DNA of 42,790 nucleotides from CBDUZS01 sp965371785 (GTDB taxonomy: Bacteria; Fermentibacterota; Fermentibacteria; Fermentibacterales; JCC-6), in assembly GCA_965371785.1 (NCBI GenBank), contig CBDUZS010000018.1, forward strand, positions 1-42,790, read 5' to 3'. Shown here piece after piece: positions 16,598 through 24,787 of this stretch. Numbering within the stretch: the stretch's first letter is position 1; the number at the start of each line of letters is the position of its first letter. The notes beneath the pieces were generated by a model. The model did no database searches and was not told the origin of the DNA. It saw only the letters and a program-made list of their open reading frames with translations. The position numbers were made by a program, and so were the translations under genes.

Positions 16598-17721
16598 TCC
16601 CCCGACAGCCATTCAAGTAGTGAACCAGCTGCTTCACCGGTGTGGGGGAATTCAGGCATGCTGCGCGCCATTGCCACCGTGATACCCATCTTCGACAGCT
16701 CGGCCGAAAAACGGGAGGCTCTTCTCGTATCGAAAAAACTCGCTATCCAGGCGGGGCAGTTATCCACGAGTTCGGCAGAGGTCTGCATGGGGAAATCGCA
16801 GACCTTTGCAAGTACTTCGGCAACGTTGTCGCGATCCTCTTCGGCGGGATGGCAAAGGAAAATTTTCATGGTGTTGTGGGGAAGGGCAGGTGCTTCCAGA
16901 ATTGCCGATGACGGTTCGGTGAATTCGACCACGTAGGGTTCTCCCTCTTCTGCATCGTCGGCTGCACCGAAGATCGAAGGCACGGCAGGGGTCCTGCCCG
17001 GTTCGGTGAACCGGACGACGGGCGGTCGGTGAATTCCATCCTGTTTCGCCGCTTCGTCATCGGGCAAAGCTATCACGGGGGGAATCAGGAATTCCACAAT
17101 CCCGTTGGAGGGTACAGGGAAATCGCTGTCATCCATACCGGAATCCGTAACGGCTTCCCCGGTCACGACCGGAACCGGTTCGAGATCTTCTGCAGAGTGA
17201 GTCTCGACTTCGGGAGGTGAATCGACTGCAGCTGATTCCATTCTCCCCGGCAGGATAATCGTGGCAGAGCTTTCGGGCTGCAGGTCGACAAGCCCGCCGG
17301 CTTCTGTGAGCGCTCTCCTGATGGACATTGCGGTCGAGTGACGCGCATTTTCCCTGAGGACGAATGGTATCCTCGAGAACCAGACGACGACCTGCTCGAA
17401 GGGAAGCCCGCTCATCTTCTGTACGGCTCTCCTGAGCCTTGCTCTGGATCCGGGTCTGTAGCCGGTGAGAACCACTCTGAACGTTGCGGGAGAATCGCCT
17501 GCTGTAACCGAGTGTTCTATCAGGCAATCCAGCGAGGAGTCCTTCTGAATGGAATCGGCAAGCTCCCGCGCCCGGGGCTCGCTCAGACCATCGCCTACGA
17601 CTACCCCATCCTTCAGGAGAGCGAGCTGTACTTCGCTCATGGTCAGACCGGTAAGGTTGCAGAGGACTACAATGGAATCCCCTTTAGGAGAATCGCCCCT
17701 TACAACAACCCTCCAGCTCAT
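16594..17721 (-). CDS. Protein with three ribosomal L7/L12 C-terminal-like modules
   Basis: A 375-residue protein without signal peptide. Three segments share one pattern: about 1-72, 80-150 and 283-355. Module 2 reads like the L7/L12 C-terminal domain: FRVVLTGY, then a Lys/Arg-rich helix, SGLPFEQV, a P-x-VL-x-E turn and AMSIRRALTEAGGLVDLQ. Modules 1 (GLTMSEVQ...ARELADSI) and 3 (VAEVLAKVCDFPMQTSAELV...SAELSKMGITVAM) keep the order of strands and helices. The linker (about 150-282) is acidic and Pro-rich and repeats V-x-FTEP. The start at 17721 is chosen because earlier in-frame codons fall inside the LysM gene; no strong ribosome site is seen. The stop overlaps the Xer start as ATGA. The L7/L12-like fold is my inference; the function is unknown. 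Confidence 0.7.
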   Translation of the reverse strand: MSWRVVVRGDSPKGDSIVVLCNLTGLTMSEVQLALLKDGVVVGDGLSEPRARELADSIQKDSSLDCLIEHSVTAGDSPATFRVVLTGYRPGSRARLRRAVQKMSGLPFEQVVVWFSRIPFVLRENARHSTAMSIRRALTEAGGLVDLQPESSATIILPGRMESAAVDSPPEVETHSAEDLEPVPVVTGEAVTDSGMDDSDFPVPSNGIVEFLIPPVIALPDDEAAKQDGIHRPPVVRFTEPGRTPAVPSIFGAADDAEEGEPYVVEFTEPSSAILEAPALPHNTMKIFLCHPAEEDRDNVAEVLAKVCDFPMQTSAELVDNCPAWIASFFDTRRASRFSAELSKMGITVAMARSMPEFPHTGEAAGSLLEWLSGE

Positions 17722-17738
17722 ATTCTCAGGAGCCTGAT

Positions 17739-18746
17739 TCAGTCCAGCTGGCTGCTCGACAGGTGAAGCGCGTCTCCCGGCTGGATGAGGTTCGCGGTAC
17801 GGCTCATGGTAATAAGTGCCGCGCACGTGGTTGGCTCTGTGGCCAGTATGACGACATCGGCTATAGTGATATCAGCCGTCTCGATCACTCTCCCACCACC
17901 CGGTGCATACATGGTTCTGCCGTACTTGTACGCGCTGAAGACATCCCCCTGGCTCACACCGTCATTTGTTCCGCAGTCGAGGTAGATAACGTTGAACGTG
18001 TACGCATCGAGAAGTTCCGGATTCCTGAAGGCAAGGACGTTCACTTCCAACCCGCTGATCGTCGGTACGTTGTTGACAATGATGTCCTCTGCCGCGCGGT
18101 ACGGTACGATCAGATCGTTTTCGACTATCGGTAAATACGCATGCTCTACCTTGACGATGCTGGTAGAGGGCGTTGTCCCGATGACCCGGCAGACACCGGC
18201 AACTCTCATGACCTGACCCAGTTCTCTTCCGGTCTCGGGATTATCGACGAATTCCCCTGGCTCGAGAATGTGGTAGACATTCCCTGTAACGACACCCACA
18301 TCAGCACCCAGATCGATCTCCAGGAGATCGCCGGGGATTGCGATATCATTTCTGTAAATGCCTTCTTCTTCGGCATTAGTGGTCAGGACGTATCCCAGTG
18401 GAACCACGGGAACGACGGCAATCATTCCAGCCGTCTCGATCTGAAGCCTGCTCAGAAGAGATTCGGCAGACGCATTGTAGTAACCAATTGTCGACGTGGA
18501 GCTTCCGGCTGTATAGACCATTCCTCTCGAAATCCCCGGGATCAGTAGAACCTCCCCGGGAACGAGTGAGTACTGGTCTTCTACATGCTCGTTGGCATTC
18601 AATATGTTCACCCAGAGGTCGGGTGTGCCATAGTAATGAATCGATAGATCCCACAGTGTATCGCCGTAACCGATGACATGAGTCGCACCGTTTATGGCAG
18701 GAGCAACGATCAGAAGTGACATTACAGCCAGTATCAGACAACGCAT
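17739..18746 (-). CDS. Exported LysM-domain protein
   Basis: A 335-residue protein with a signal peptide (MRCLILAVMSLLIVAPAINGA) and one LysM domain at about 22-72: THVIGYGDTLWDLSIHYYG...LWVNILNAN...LVPGEVLLIP. LysM binds peptidoglycan glycan strands. The remaining 260 residues are beta-rich, with a G-D-V-F-type stretch (DGVSQGDVFSAYKYG), and resemble the C-terminal part of other LysM envelope proteins. The ATG at 18746 has GGGAGG eight bases upstream, so the upstream in-frame GTG, which lies within the ribosome site, is rejected. A good promoter (18802-18830) lies about 55 bases upstream. It is the first gene of the run down to uvrB. Confidence 0.85.
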   Translation of the reverse strand: MRCLILAVMSLLIVAPAINGATHVIGYGDTLWDLSIHYYGTPDLWVNILNANEHVEDQYSLVPGEVLLIPGISRGMVYTAGSSTSTIGYYNASAESLLSRLQIETAGMIAVVPVVPLGYVLTTNAEEEGIYRNDIAIPGDLLEIDLGADVGVVTGNVYHILEPGEFVDNPETGRELGQVMRVAGVCRVIGTTPSTSIVKVEHAYLPIVENDLIVPYRAAEDIIVNNVPTISGLEVNVLAFRNPELLDAYTFNVIYLDCGTNDGVSQGDVFSAYKYGRTMYAPGGGRVIETADITIADVVILATEPTTCAALITMSRTANLIQPGDALHLSSSQLD

Positions 18747-18801
18747 TGAGAACACCTCCCGTGTTTTGACACAGAAAATACGAATATCATAACTTCATAA
18801 T

Positions 18802-18830
18802 ATTCTAAATTCGAGATTTCGTTGCGTCAA
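18802..18830 (-). promoter_or_regulatory. Promoter of the LysM-to-uvrB operon with a palindrome at the -35 box
   Basis: On the minus strand TTGACG (18830-18825) and TAGAAT (18807-18802) are 17 bases apart. The -35 box lies within the inverted repeat TGCGT-TG-ACGCA, which could be a repressor site. The leader to the LysM start is about 50 bases. Confidence 0.7.
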
Positions 18831-18846
18831 CGCAGTGAATGAGTTG

Positions 18847-19560
18847 TTACTCCGGTGCGGGATAAATGGCTACGGAACCGGTTCCGGCTCCCTCGCCAAG
18901 CGTAACCGAAACGATGTAGAATCCTGACACTTCCCGCATACTCTGCTCCGGTGTGTTAACGGCAAGGTAGAGCTCTCCGGAATGGAAAGCATTACCGCTC
19001 CAGGCAGCTCTGACGACTACCGGCGGATAATCCTCACCAATCCTCATAACGAGTTCACCACAGGTGGATTCCGGAACCAGTGCGGTTGATGTAGAGAACT
19101 CATCCATCCCACCTGGATCACTCGTTCCCGTCTCGAGCGTAACCGAACCGGCGGCACACAGAGAGAGGAAGTCTCCCTCCGAAACCACCAGGTGGGTGTT
19201 CTGCCACCCCGCTCGCGCATGAACGTCGATGATAATTGATTCTGCGTTGTCGGCTCCCCATACGATCGCGCTCACAGCAGTTTCTGCGAACTCGATGTTT
19301 CCTCCGTTAGTGCTCACTACCAGTACGCCTTCCTCCAGACCTACTCTTCCACTGAAGCTCGCTCCGTTTCGAAGGTAGACTCGAGCCGCTCGGTTGGGAA
19401 CTGGAACGGAGACCCCTGATTCCAGGAGGACGATTCCATCATCGATAGACTTCAGCTCACCGGTAATATTCTCTCCATCACCGGTCACGATCCTGTCCAC
19501 AGGAGGTTTGACACAGGAGATCAGCAACAGCATCGCTGCAAGCAGGACGAAATATCTCAT
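18847..19560 (-). CDS. Lipoprotein with a LecA (PA-IL)-like C-terminal domain
   Basis: A 237-residue lipoprotein: lipobox LLISC with Cys16 to be lipidated. The first part (about 20-110) is a beta-rich region with DGIVLLESGVSVPVPNRAARVYLRNG. Residues about 113-232 resemble the PA-IL/LecA galactose-binding fold: AGWQNTHLVVSEGDFLSLCAAGSV, then CGELVMRIG, then SGELYLAVNTPE and SGFYIVSVTLG. In LecA-like proteins this domain binds calcium and a sugar; whether the binding residues are kept here I cannot tell. The ATG overlaps the lon stop by one base (TGATG), so the two are probably translationally coupled. It is the last gene of the TonB-like/hsp20/lon operon. Confidence 0.7.
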   Translation of the reverse strand: MRYFVLLAAMLLLISCVKPPVDRIVTGDGENITGELKSIDDGIVLLESGVSVPVPNRAARVYLRNGASFSGRVGLEEGVLVVSTNGGNIEFAETAVSAIVWGADNAESIIIDVHARAGWQNTHLVVSEGDFLSLCAAGSVTLETGTSDPGGMDEFSTSTALVPESTCGELVMRIGEDYPPVVVRAAWSGNAFHSGELYLAVNTPEQSMREVSGFYIVSVTLGEGAGTGSVAIYPAPE

Positions 19561-21902
19561 CAGCGGTCATTTCCTTTCAGATGGATCAGAAGAAGTGATA
19601 GTGCCTCTTCGAGTCTCTCGAGAGCGATGAACTCCATTGAATCCTTCAGTTCATCGGGCACCTCTTCCAGATCCTTGAGATTCTCAACGGGAAGTGCGAC
19701 GGTTCTAATACCGGCGGCTCTGGCTCCAAGGACTTTCTCTTTTATCCCGCCGACAGGCATAACCTTACCATGCAGGGATATTTCTCCGGTCACTGCGATA
19801 TCGGGTCTTACCATGTCTCCGGAGAGGGCAGACATCATGGAAACCACAATTGCGACACCGGCTGACGGACCGTCTTTCGGGGTTGCTCCGGCGGGAACAT
19901 GCAGATGTATGTCGATTCCCGAGAAATCGTGATCGATTCCGTACTCCGCCGTGTGCTCTCTGATCCAGCTGAGTGCCGCCCTCGCGGACTCCTTCATCAC
20001 GTCACCGAGTTGTCCGGTGAGAACGAGATTGCCCTTCCCCTTCATGACAGAGGTTTCTACGAAGAGGATTTCTCCTCCGGAAGGAGTCCATGCAAGACCG
20101 GTTGCGATACCTGTCTGCGGCTCACTCTCGGCCTCTTCACTCTGGAATCGCGGAACTCCCAGGTAATCGTGAACGTTCCGGCTCGATACGACAACGAGTG
20201 AACTCTCACCTGATGCTACTTTCATGGCGATCTTTCTCGCGATCTTGCCTATCTGCCGTTCGAGTTCCCGTACTCCGGCCTCCCTGGTGTACTTCTTGAT
20301 CATCAGCCTGAGGCCGCTCTTCATGAATCTGAGATGACTGCCTGTCAGTCCGCTGTTCCGCAACTGCTTGCGAATGAGATAACGTCTGGCGATCTCCAGT
20401 TTCTCCTCCGTGGTGTAACCGGGTATCCGTATCACTTCCATCCTGTCGAGCAGGGGTGATGGAATCGTGTCAAGAGTGTTGGCGGTTGTGATGAATTTGA
20501 CGTTACTCAGATCGAAGGGGACGTTCAGGTAATTATCACGGAACGAGAAGTTCTGCTCGGGGTCGAGAACCTCGAGAAGTGCCGATGTCGGATCGCCTCT
20601 GAAATCCCGGCCTATCTTGTCTATCTCGTCCAGCATGAAGACTGGATTGTTGCTTCCCACTTCCTTGAGCCCCTGGATAATTCTGCCTGGCATTGCTCCT
20701 ATATAGGTCTTGCGATGTCCTCTGATCTCTGCTTCATCGTGAACACCGCCGAGTGAGAGTCTGAGGAATTTCCTGGAGAGTGATCTGGCAATGCTCTTGC
20801 CCATCGAAGTTTTGCCGACGCCGGGCGGTCCGACGAAACAGAGAATTGGTTCCCGGCTTCCCGGATTCAGCATTCTTACGGCCAGGAACTCGAGAATCCT
20901 CTCCTTTACATCTTTCAGATCGTAATGATCCTCGTTCAGAATCCTGGAGGCACGCTCCAGATCCAGGATGTCATTCGTCCCCTCGAGCCATGGAAGCTGC
21001 AGAATCCACTCGACGTAGTTTCTTGACACGGCTGATTCGGGTGCACCCGGATGCATCCTCGAGAGCCTGTTGATCTCCTCGTCAGCTGCCTTCCTCACAT
21101 CGGAGGGAAGTTTCTTGCTTTCGAGCTGTTTCCAGAGTTCTCTTGCGTCCTGATTCTCTCCATCGACTGCTCCGAGCTCCTTCTGAATAGCCTTCATCTG
21201 TTCTTTGAGGTAGTACTCCTTCTGATCCTGCTCGATTTCGGAGCGGACCTGACCCTGAATCTTGTTTCGGAGTTTCAGTATCTTTATCTCCCGCCCCATG
21301 ATCCGGGAGAGGATTCCAAGGCGGCGGGCAATATCGTTCTCTTCCAGAACTTCCTGTTTATCGGCGATGTTCGATTCGATACCGCTGGCGGCTATGAACC
21401 CAAGTCGTTCAGGATCGCTCAGAAGCCCTGCGAACTGGATCTCATCGGGTATACCCGGTGAGAGTTCGACGATCTGTCTGAGCTGGATCTCGATGTTCTT
21501 CCGAAGAGCTTCGACCTCGACATCGCTGTCAGGCCAGACAGTGTCCAGATTCTCGATACGAGCGGTGAGAAAGGGCTCCGAAGTGACGAATTCTTTTATT
21601 CGGAACCTTGCCAGCCCCTTCAGGCTGAGCCTTACAACGTCTCCGGGGAATCTGTAGAGTTTTACTATGCCGGCTGCGGTCCCAATGCTGTAGAGATTCT
21701 CAGGCTCCAGTATCTCAGTGGAATTCGTCTTCGTTGCCACGAGTCCTATTATCTTGTCCCCTGAAACCGCTTCGTCTATCAGCCTGAGATCGGTCAGATC
21801 CGTAGCAGTCAGGGGAATAATCGTGTGCGGAAAAGCAACGGCGTCAGGAAGCGGAAGAATCGGTAGTATTTCCGGCAGACTGAATGTGTGATCTACCAGC
21901 AT
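19560..21902 (-). CDS. lon: ATP-dependent protease Lon
   Basis: Lon protease, 780 residues, the usual size for the bacterial soluble form. Domains in order are the N-terminal substrate-binding domain (from LPILPLPDAVAFPHTIIPL), a helical region, the AAA+ module with Walker A GPPGVGKT and Walker B VFMLDEIDKIG, and the C-terminal serine protease domain. The Ser-Lys dyad is Ser680 in KDGPSAGVAIV and Lys723 in GGIKEKVLGA. It degrades misfolded and regulatory proteins in the cytosol. The ATG at 21902 has GGAG five bases upstream; a TTG 18 bases earlier is in frame but less likely. It lies between hsp20 (30-base gap) and the LecA-like lipoprotein, a heat-shock-like grouping. Confidence 0.98.
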   Translation of the reverse strand: MLVDHTFSLPEILPILPLPDAVAFPHTIIPLTATDLTDLRLIDEAVSGDKIIGLVATKTNSTEILEPENLYSIGTAAGIVKLYRFPGDVVRLSLKGLARFRIKEFVTSEPFLTARIENLDTVWPDSDVEVEALRKNIEIQLRQIVELSPGIPDEIQFAGLLSDPERLGFIAASGIESNIADKQEVLEENDIARRLGILSRIMGREIKILKLRNKIQGQVRSEIEQDQKEYYLKEQMKAIQKELGAVDGENQDARELWKQLESKKLPSDVRKAADEEINRLSRMHPGAPESAVSRNYVEWILQLPWLEGTNDILDLERASRILNEDHYDLKDVKERILEFLAVRMLNPGSREPILCFVGPPGVGKTSMGKSIARSLSRKFLRLSLGGVHDEAEIRGHRKTYIGAMPGRIIQGLKEVGSNNPVFMLDEIDKIGRDFRGDPTSALLEVLDPEQNFSFRDNYLNVPFDLSNVKFITTANTLDTIPSPLLDRMEVIRIPGYTTEEKLEIARRYLIRKQLRNSGLTGSHLRFMKSGLRLMIKKYTREAGVRELERQIGKIARKIAMKVASGESSLVVVSSRNVHDYLGVPRFQSEEAESEPQTGIATGLAWTPSGGEILFVETSVMKGKGNLVLTGQLGDVMKESARAALSWIREHTAEYGIDHDFSGIDIHLHVPAGATPKDGPSAGVAIVVSMMSALSGDMVRPDIAVTGEISLHGKVMPVGGIKEKVLGARAAGIRTVALPVENLKDLEEVPDELKDSMEFIALERLEEALSLLLIHLKGNDR

Positions 21903-21932
21903 GGTTTCTCCATTATGCAATAACTCATCGGA

Positions 21933-22274
21933 CTAATCGGGATCAATTGGAACAACAACTCTCTCGGGTGTCAGTTTCGGAAGCACTACCCTGAGCAACC
22001 CGTTCTTCATGGAAGCGGTCACTGATTTTCTCTCGATCCTGTCGGGAGTCTTCAGTTCTCTGATGAAGTGGCCTGTCCATATCTCGAGATGCGCTGCAAC
22101 ACATCCCGTGAGTGGCGGAGGTTTGATTCCTTTTATTACGATGGAATAGTCTCCGATCGTCAACTCAATTTCGTCGGAGATCAGGCCCGGAAGCTCCATG
22201 AATACGATCCACGAATCGGTGGTTTCGTACATGTCAACCGCAGGTGACCAGAGACCGGGGTTTCCCGGAAGCAT
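21933..22274 (-). CDS. Small heat-shock protein (Hsp20/alpha-crystallin)
   Basis: A 113-residue protein containing a near-complete alpha-crystallin domain: PAVDMYETTDSWIVFMELPGL at the start, DYSIVIKGIKPP, FIRELKTPDRIE and the NGLLRVVLPK motif at about 91-100. The IxI-like tail is short (VVVPIDPD). Such proteins hold unfolding proteins in a refoldable state. It has a very short N-terminal arm, below the common length of about 140-150 residues. GGGGA precedes the ATG at 22274, and the upstream TonB-like gene ends 13 bases earlier. Lon follows, giving a chaperone-protease pair. Confidence 0.93.
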   Translation of the reverse strand: MLPGNPGLWSPAVDMYETTDSWIVFMELPGLISDEIELTIGDYSIVIKGIKPPPLTGCVAAHLEIWTGHFIRELKTPDRIERKSVTASMKNGLLRVVLPKLTPERVVVPIDPD

Positions 22275-22287
22275 ATAAATCCCCGCT

Positions 22288-24576
22288 CTAGTCGATATCG
22301 AATCTCATCTGGATCGTCGTGGGTACCTCAACTGGAACATCACCCTGTGTTGCAGGGTTCCAGACCCACTGCATGGCAGCATCGACAGCTGCCTGTCCGC
22401 AACCGAGTCCCAGTTCGTCGTTGAGAATGATTACGCTCACGACCTGGCCATCGGTTCCAACGACCACCTGAAGGGTTACGTACCCGTGTACATCGCCATG
22501 GTCCAGGGCTAATCCTGGAGTGACTGGAGCGACCTGCTGGATGGCAAATGGCGGCAGCACGGGTTCTTCCACGACTGCAATCGTGTCAGGTGTAAGAACG
22601 ATCTCCGGAGCAGTATACCTGATGCTGATATCTTCCCCGGCGGTTATCGTGATGGATGAAGTCTGTTCTTCGTAGTCGGGATTCGCGAGCCTGATGGAGT
22701 AGACTCCCTCATCGAGATCTATCGGCGGCATGGGTGTCTGGCCGTAGCTGACACCGTCAATGAATACCTCAGCCCATGGTTCAGGGCCGATCAGCAGTCG
22801 TCCCGTAGTGAATATAGACGTCGGCGTCACGGTCTGGCTGAAGCCATCCGGACCCAGATCGATTGTCCGATACCAGTCCTCTCTCTCGTCCATTGTAATG
22901 GACAGCGAATGTGCTCCATGGGGAACCACTTCGGTTATCCTTCTCACACCGCTGCCGACTCGAGTGCCGTCGATGTAGAAATTCGCAGTACCGGTTACGT
23001 CGGAAGCCAGACTGAGAGAGATCTGGGATTCCTCCTGGGAGAGCAGGGCCAGGGGGTGGATTTGCACATCACCGGAATAGTCTACCAGAACGCTCTCGGG
23101 AATGGAGTTGTAGCCATCAAGAACAGCCTGGAAGACATGAATTCCCGTCGGCAGTGTGACAGGGAACTCGTCTGCTTCCTCTCCGTCAACAAGCCAGATG
23201 ATCTGTCCGTCATCCGGAACAGGCTCGCCTTCCGGCATTCTGGGTTCGAACGTGAGCTGAACAGAACTGGTTCCCAGGGTATCGAGAATGAGTGTATCGA
23301 GATGGACGTTTCCGCCAACGGCATTCAGTTCGATTCTGAGAGTTTCATAGCCCGAAGCCTGGACTTCGATCTGCCTTGATTCGTCCCCTGTACCTGAAAC
23401 GGTGAAGTAACCTTCGGTACTCGGGCTCGTGCTCTCCCCGTCGAGCAAAAACACGGGGTTCAGCGGACCCGAGACCAGATAGGAAACCGAGTATGGCTGA
23501 TCTACCGGCTCGACTGGCACAGTCTCTCCTCCGGCACCGCCAAATGGTTTGACAACAAAGATCACAACCAGGGCAACCACCACTACGGCGACGATTGCAA
23601 TGAGGCCAACCGGTAGTTTCTTCTTACCAGGCTCGGCTGCCGGTTTCTTTTTTGGTTTCTTTTCTGGCTTCTTCTTCTCTGGTTTCTTCTTCTCCGGCTT
23701 GGCTGCAGGTTTTTTCTTTTCAGCCTTTTTTGTCGGTTTCTTCGCAGGTGTTTTGGCAGCCTTCCCTTTGGATACGGCAACGGGAGCAGGCTCTCCTACA
23801 ATCTTCTCGAGCTTGTCGAGTAGCTTCTTGAGTGTGGGGTTATCGGGGAATTTCTTGATACCCTCGGTTGCCTCGGCAAGTGCCTCAGCGAAAGAACTTC
23901 TGGCTATCTTTTCTCTGATGGAAGTAATGACTACTTTCGAGGGTGAGATGGCAGGTTCCGGCGTTGGGGCTTCCTCGATCTCCTCGAGCTCGTCGATTTC
24001 TTCGATATCGATCTCTTCCGGTTCTTCTATAACCGGTTTCTCGTGGGATTCTATCTCATCGAGGAGTTTCTCCAGAACGGGTGAGGCGGGCCAGAAGGTG
24101 AATATCTTCCTGGCTTGTTCGAGAGCATCGGAAGGCTCTCCCGACCTCAGCCTGGTAACAGCCAGATCGTAGAGGTTGTTTGCCTTTATCGATCTGCGGA
24201 CGACTTTGATCCGTCTGATTACCGCTTTGTTGTCAGGATCATGGCGTTTTGCCCGCTCGAGCTCCTGGAGCGCTCGGACCTCATCCCCGGCTTCGAATGC
24301 CTGCTGTGATCTCCCGAGGCATTCATCTGCGAAGGTACTCGAAGAGGAAACGGTATCAATGGATTCGTGCGCTCTACGGCTCCTGGTCCTCTTGAAATTC
24401 TTCATGGCCGCGATCTCTCGCTCGAGCGAGGAGATCTGCGTCTGAACCTGCTCGTTGCCAGGATCCAGATTCAGGGCTCGGTGAAGGGTCTCGAGAGCTT
24501 TCTCCCTCTCACCCTCCTGCATATGAGTCTCTGCAGCCCTGAGAAGGTTCTGTATCTGATTGTCAGTTGCGCTCAT
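22288..24576 (-). CDS. TPR, single-membrane-pass, PEGA and TonB C-terminal protein
   Basis: A 762-residue protein with an unusual order of domains. Residues 1-260 carry TPR-like helices (for example RAAETHMQEGEREKALETLHRALNLDP), including an acidic stretch at 180-205. Residues 270-320 are a Lys/Pro-rich linker (AKKPTKKAEKKKP and similar). One membrane helix lies at 321-342. The exported half contains beta domains, with a clear PEGA domain at about 610-665 (AEVFIDGVSYGQTPMPPIDL...YEEQTSSITI). The end, about 690-762, is a TonB C-terminal-like domain: GYVTLQVVVGTDGQV, then AAMQWVWNPA. The TPR part should face the cytosol and the TonB part the periplasm. GGGGGGGAC precedes the ATG. It is the first gene of the hsp20-lon operon, behind the promoter at 24643-24670. 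Confidence 0.85.
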   Translation of the reverse strand: MSATDNQIQNLLRAAETHMQEGEREKALETLHRALNLDPGNEQVQTQISSLEREIAAMKNFKRTRSRRAHESIDTVSSSSTFADECLGRSQQAFEAGDEVRALQELERAKRHDPDNKAVIRRIKVVRRSIKANNLYDLAVTRLRSGEPSDALEQARKIFTFWPASPVLEKLLDEIESHEKPVIEEPEEIDIEEIDELEEIEEAPTPEPAISPSKVVITSIREKIARSSFAEALAEATEGIKKFPDNPTLKKLLDKLEKIVGEPAPVAVSKGKAAKTPAKKPTKKAEKKKPAAKPEKKKPEKKKPEKKPKKKPAAEPGKKKLPVGLIAIVAVVVVALVVIFVVKPFGGAGGETVPVEPVDQPYSVSYLVSGPLNPVFLLDGESTSPSTEGYFTVSGTGDESRQIEVQASGYETLRIELNAVGGNVHLDTLILDTLGTSSVQLTFEPRMPEGEPVPDDGQIIWLVDGEEADEFPVTLPTGIHVFQAVLDGYNSIPESVLVDYSGDVQIHPLALLSQEESQISLSLASDVTGTANFYIDGTRVGSGVRRITEVVPHGAHSLSITMDEREDWYRTIDLGPDGFSQTVTPTSIFTTGRLLIGPEPWAEVFIDGVSYGQTPMPPIDLDEGVYSIRLANPDYEEQTSSITITAGEDISIRYTAPEIVLTPDTIAVVEEPVLPPFAIQQVAPVTPGLALDHGDVHGYVTLQVVVGTDGQVVSVIILNDELGLGCGQAAVDAAMQWVWNPATQGDVPVEVPTTIQMRFDID

Positions 24577-24642
24577 GTCCCCCCCCGGGGTGTAGAAACA
24601 CGACTATCTCAAAATACAAGAATACTAATGCTGCGATAGCCT

Positions 24643-24670
24643 ATCGTATTCCACGCCTCTTCCATGTCAA
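24643..24670 (-). promoter_or_regulatory. Promoter of the TonB-like/hsp20/lon operon
   Basis: On the minus strand a consensus TTGACA (24670-24665) is followed after 16 bases by TACGAT (24648-24643). It lies about 66 bases upstream of the start at 24576. I see nothing else in the roughly 210-base gap between this gene and recG: no tRNA and no clear terminator. Confidence 0.6.
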
Positions 24671-24787
24671 GCCCGAACAATCTGACAACAGCCAATTGCC
24701 GGGCGTCAATATCCTTCAGGAAATATTTATCAGAGACAGTCAAACGACAACCACCGGAAATTCGAAGGGATGTGCCTGCTTTCTTTT

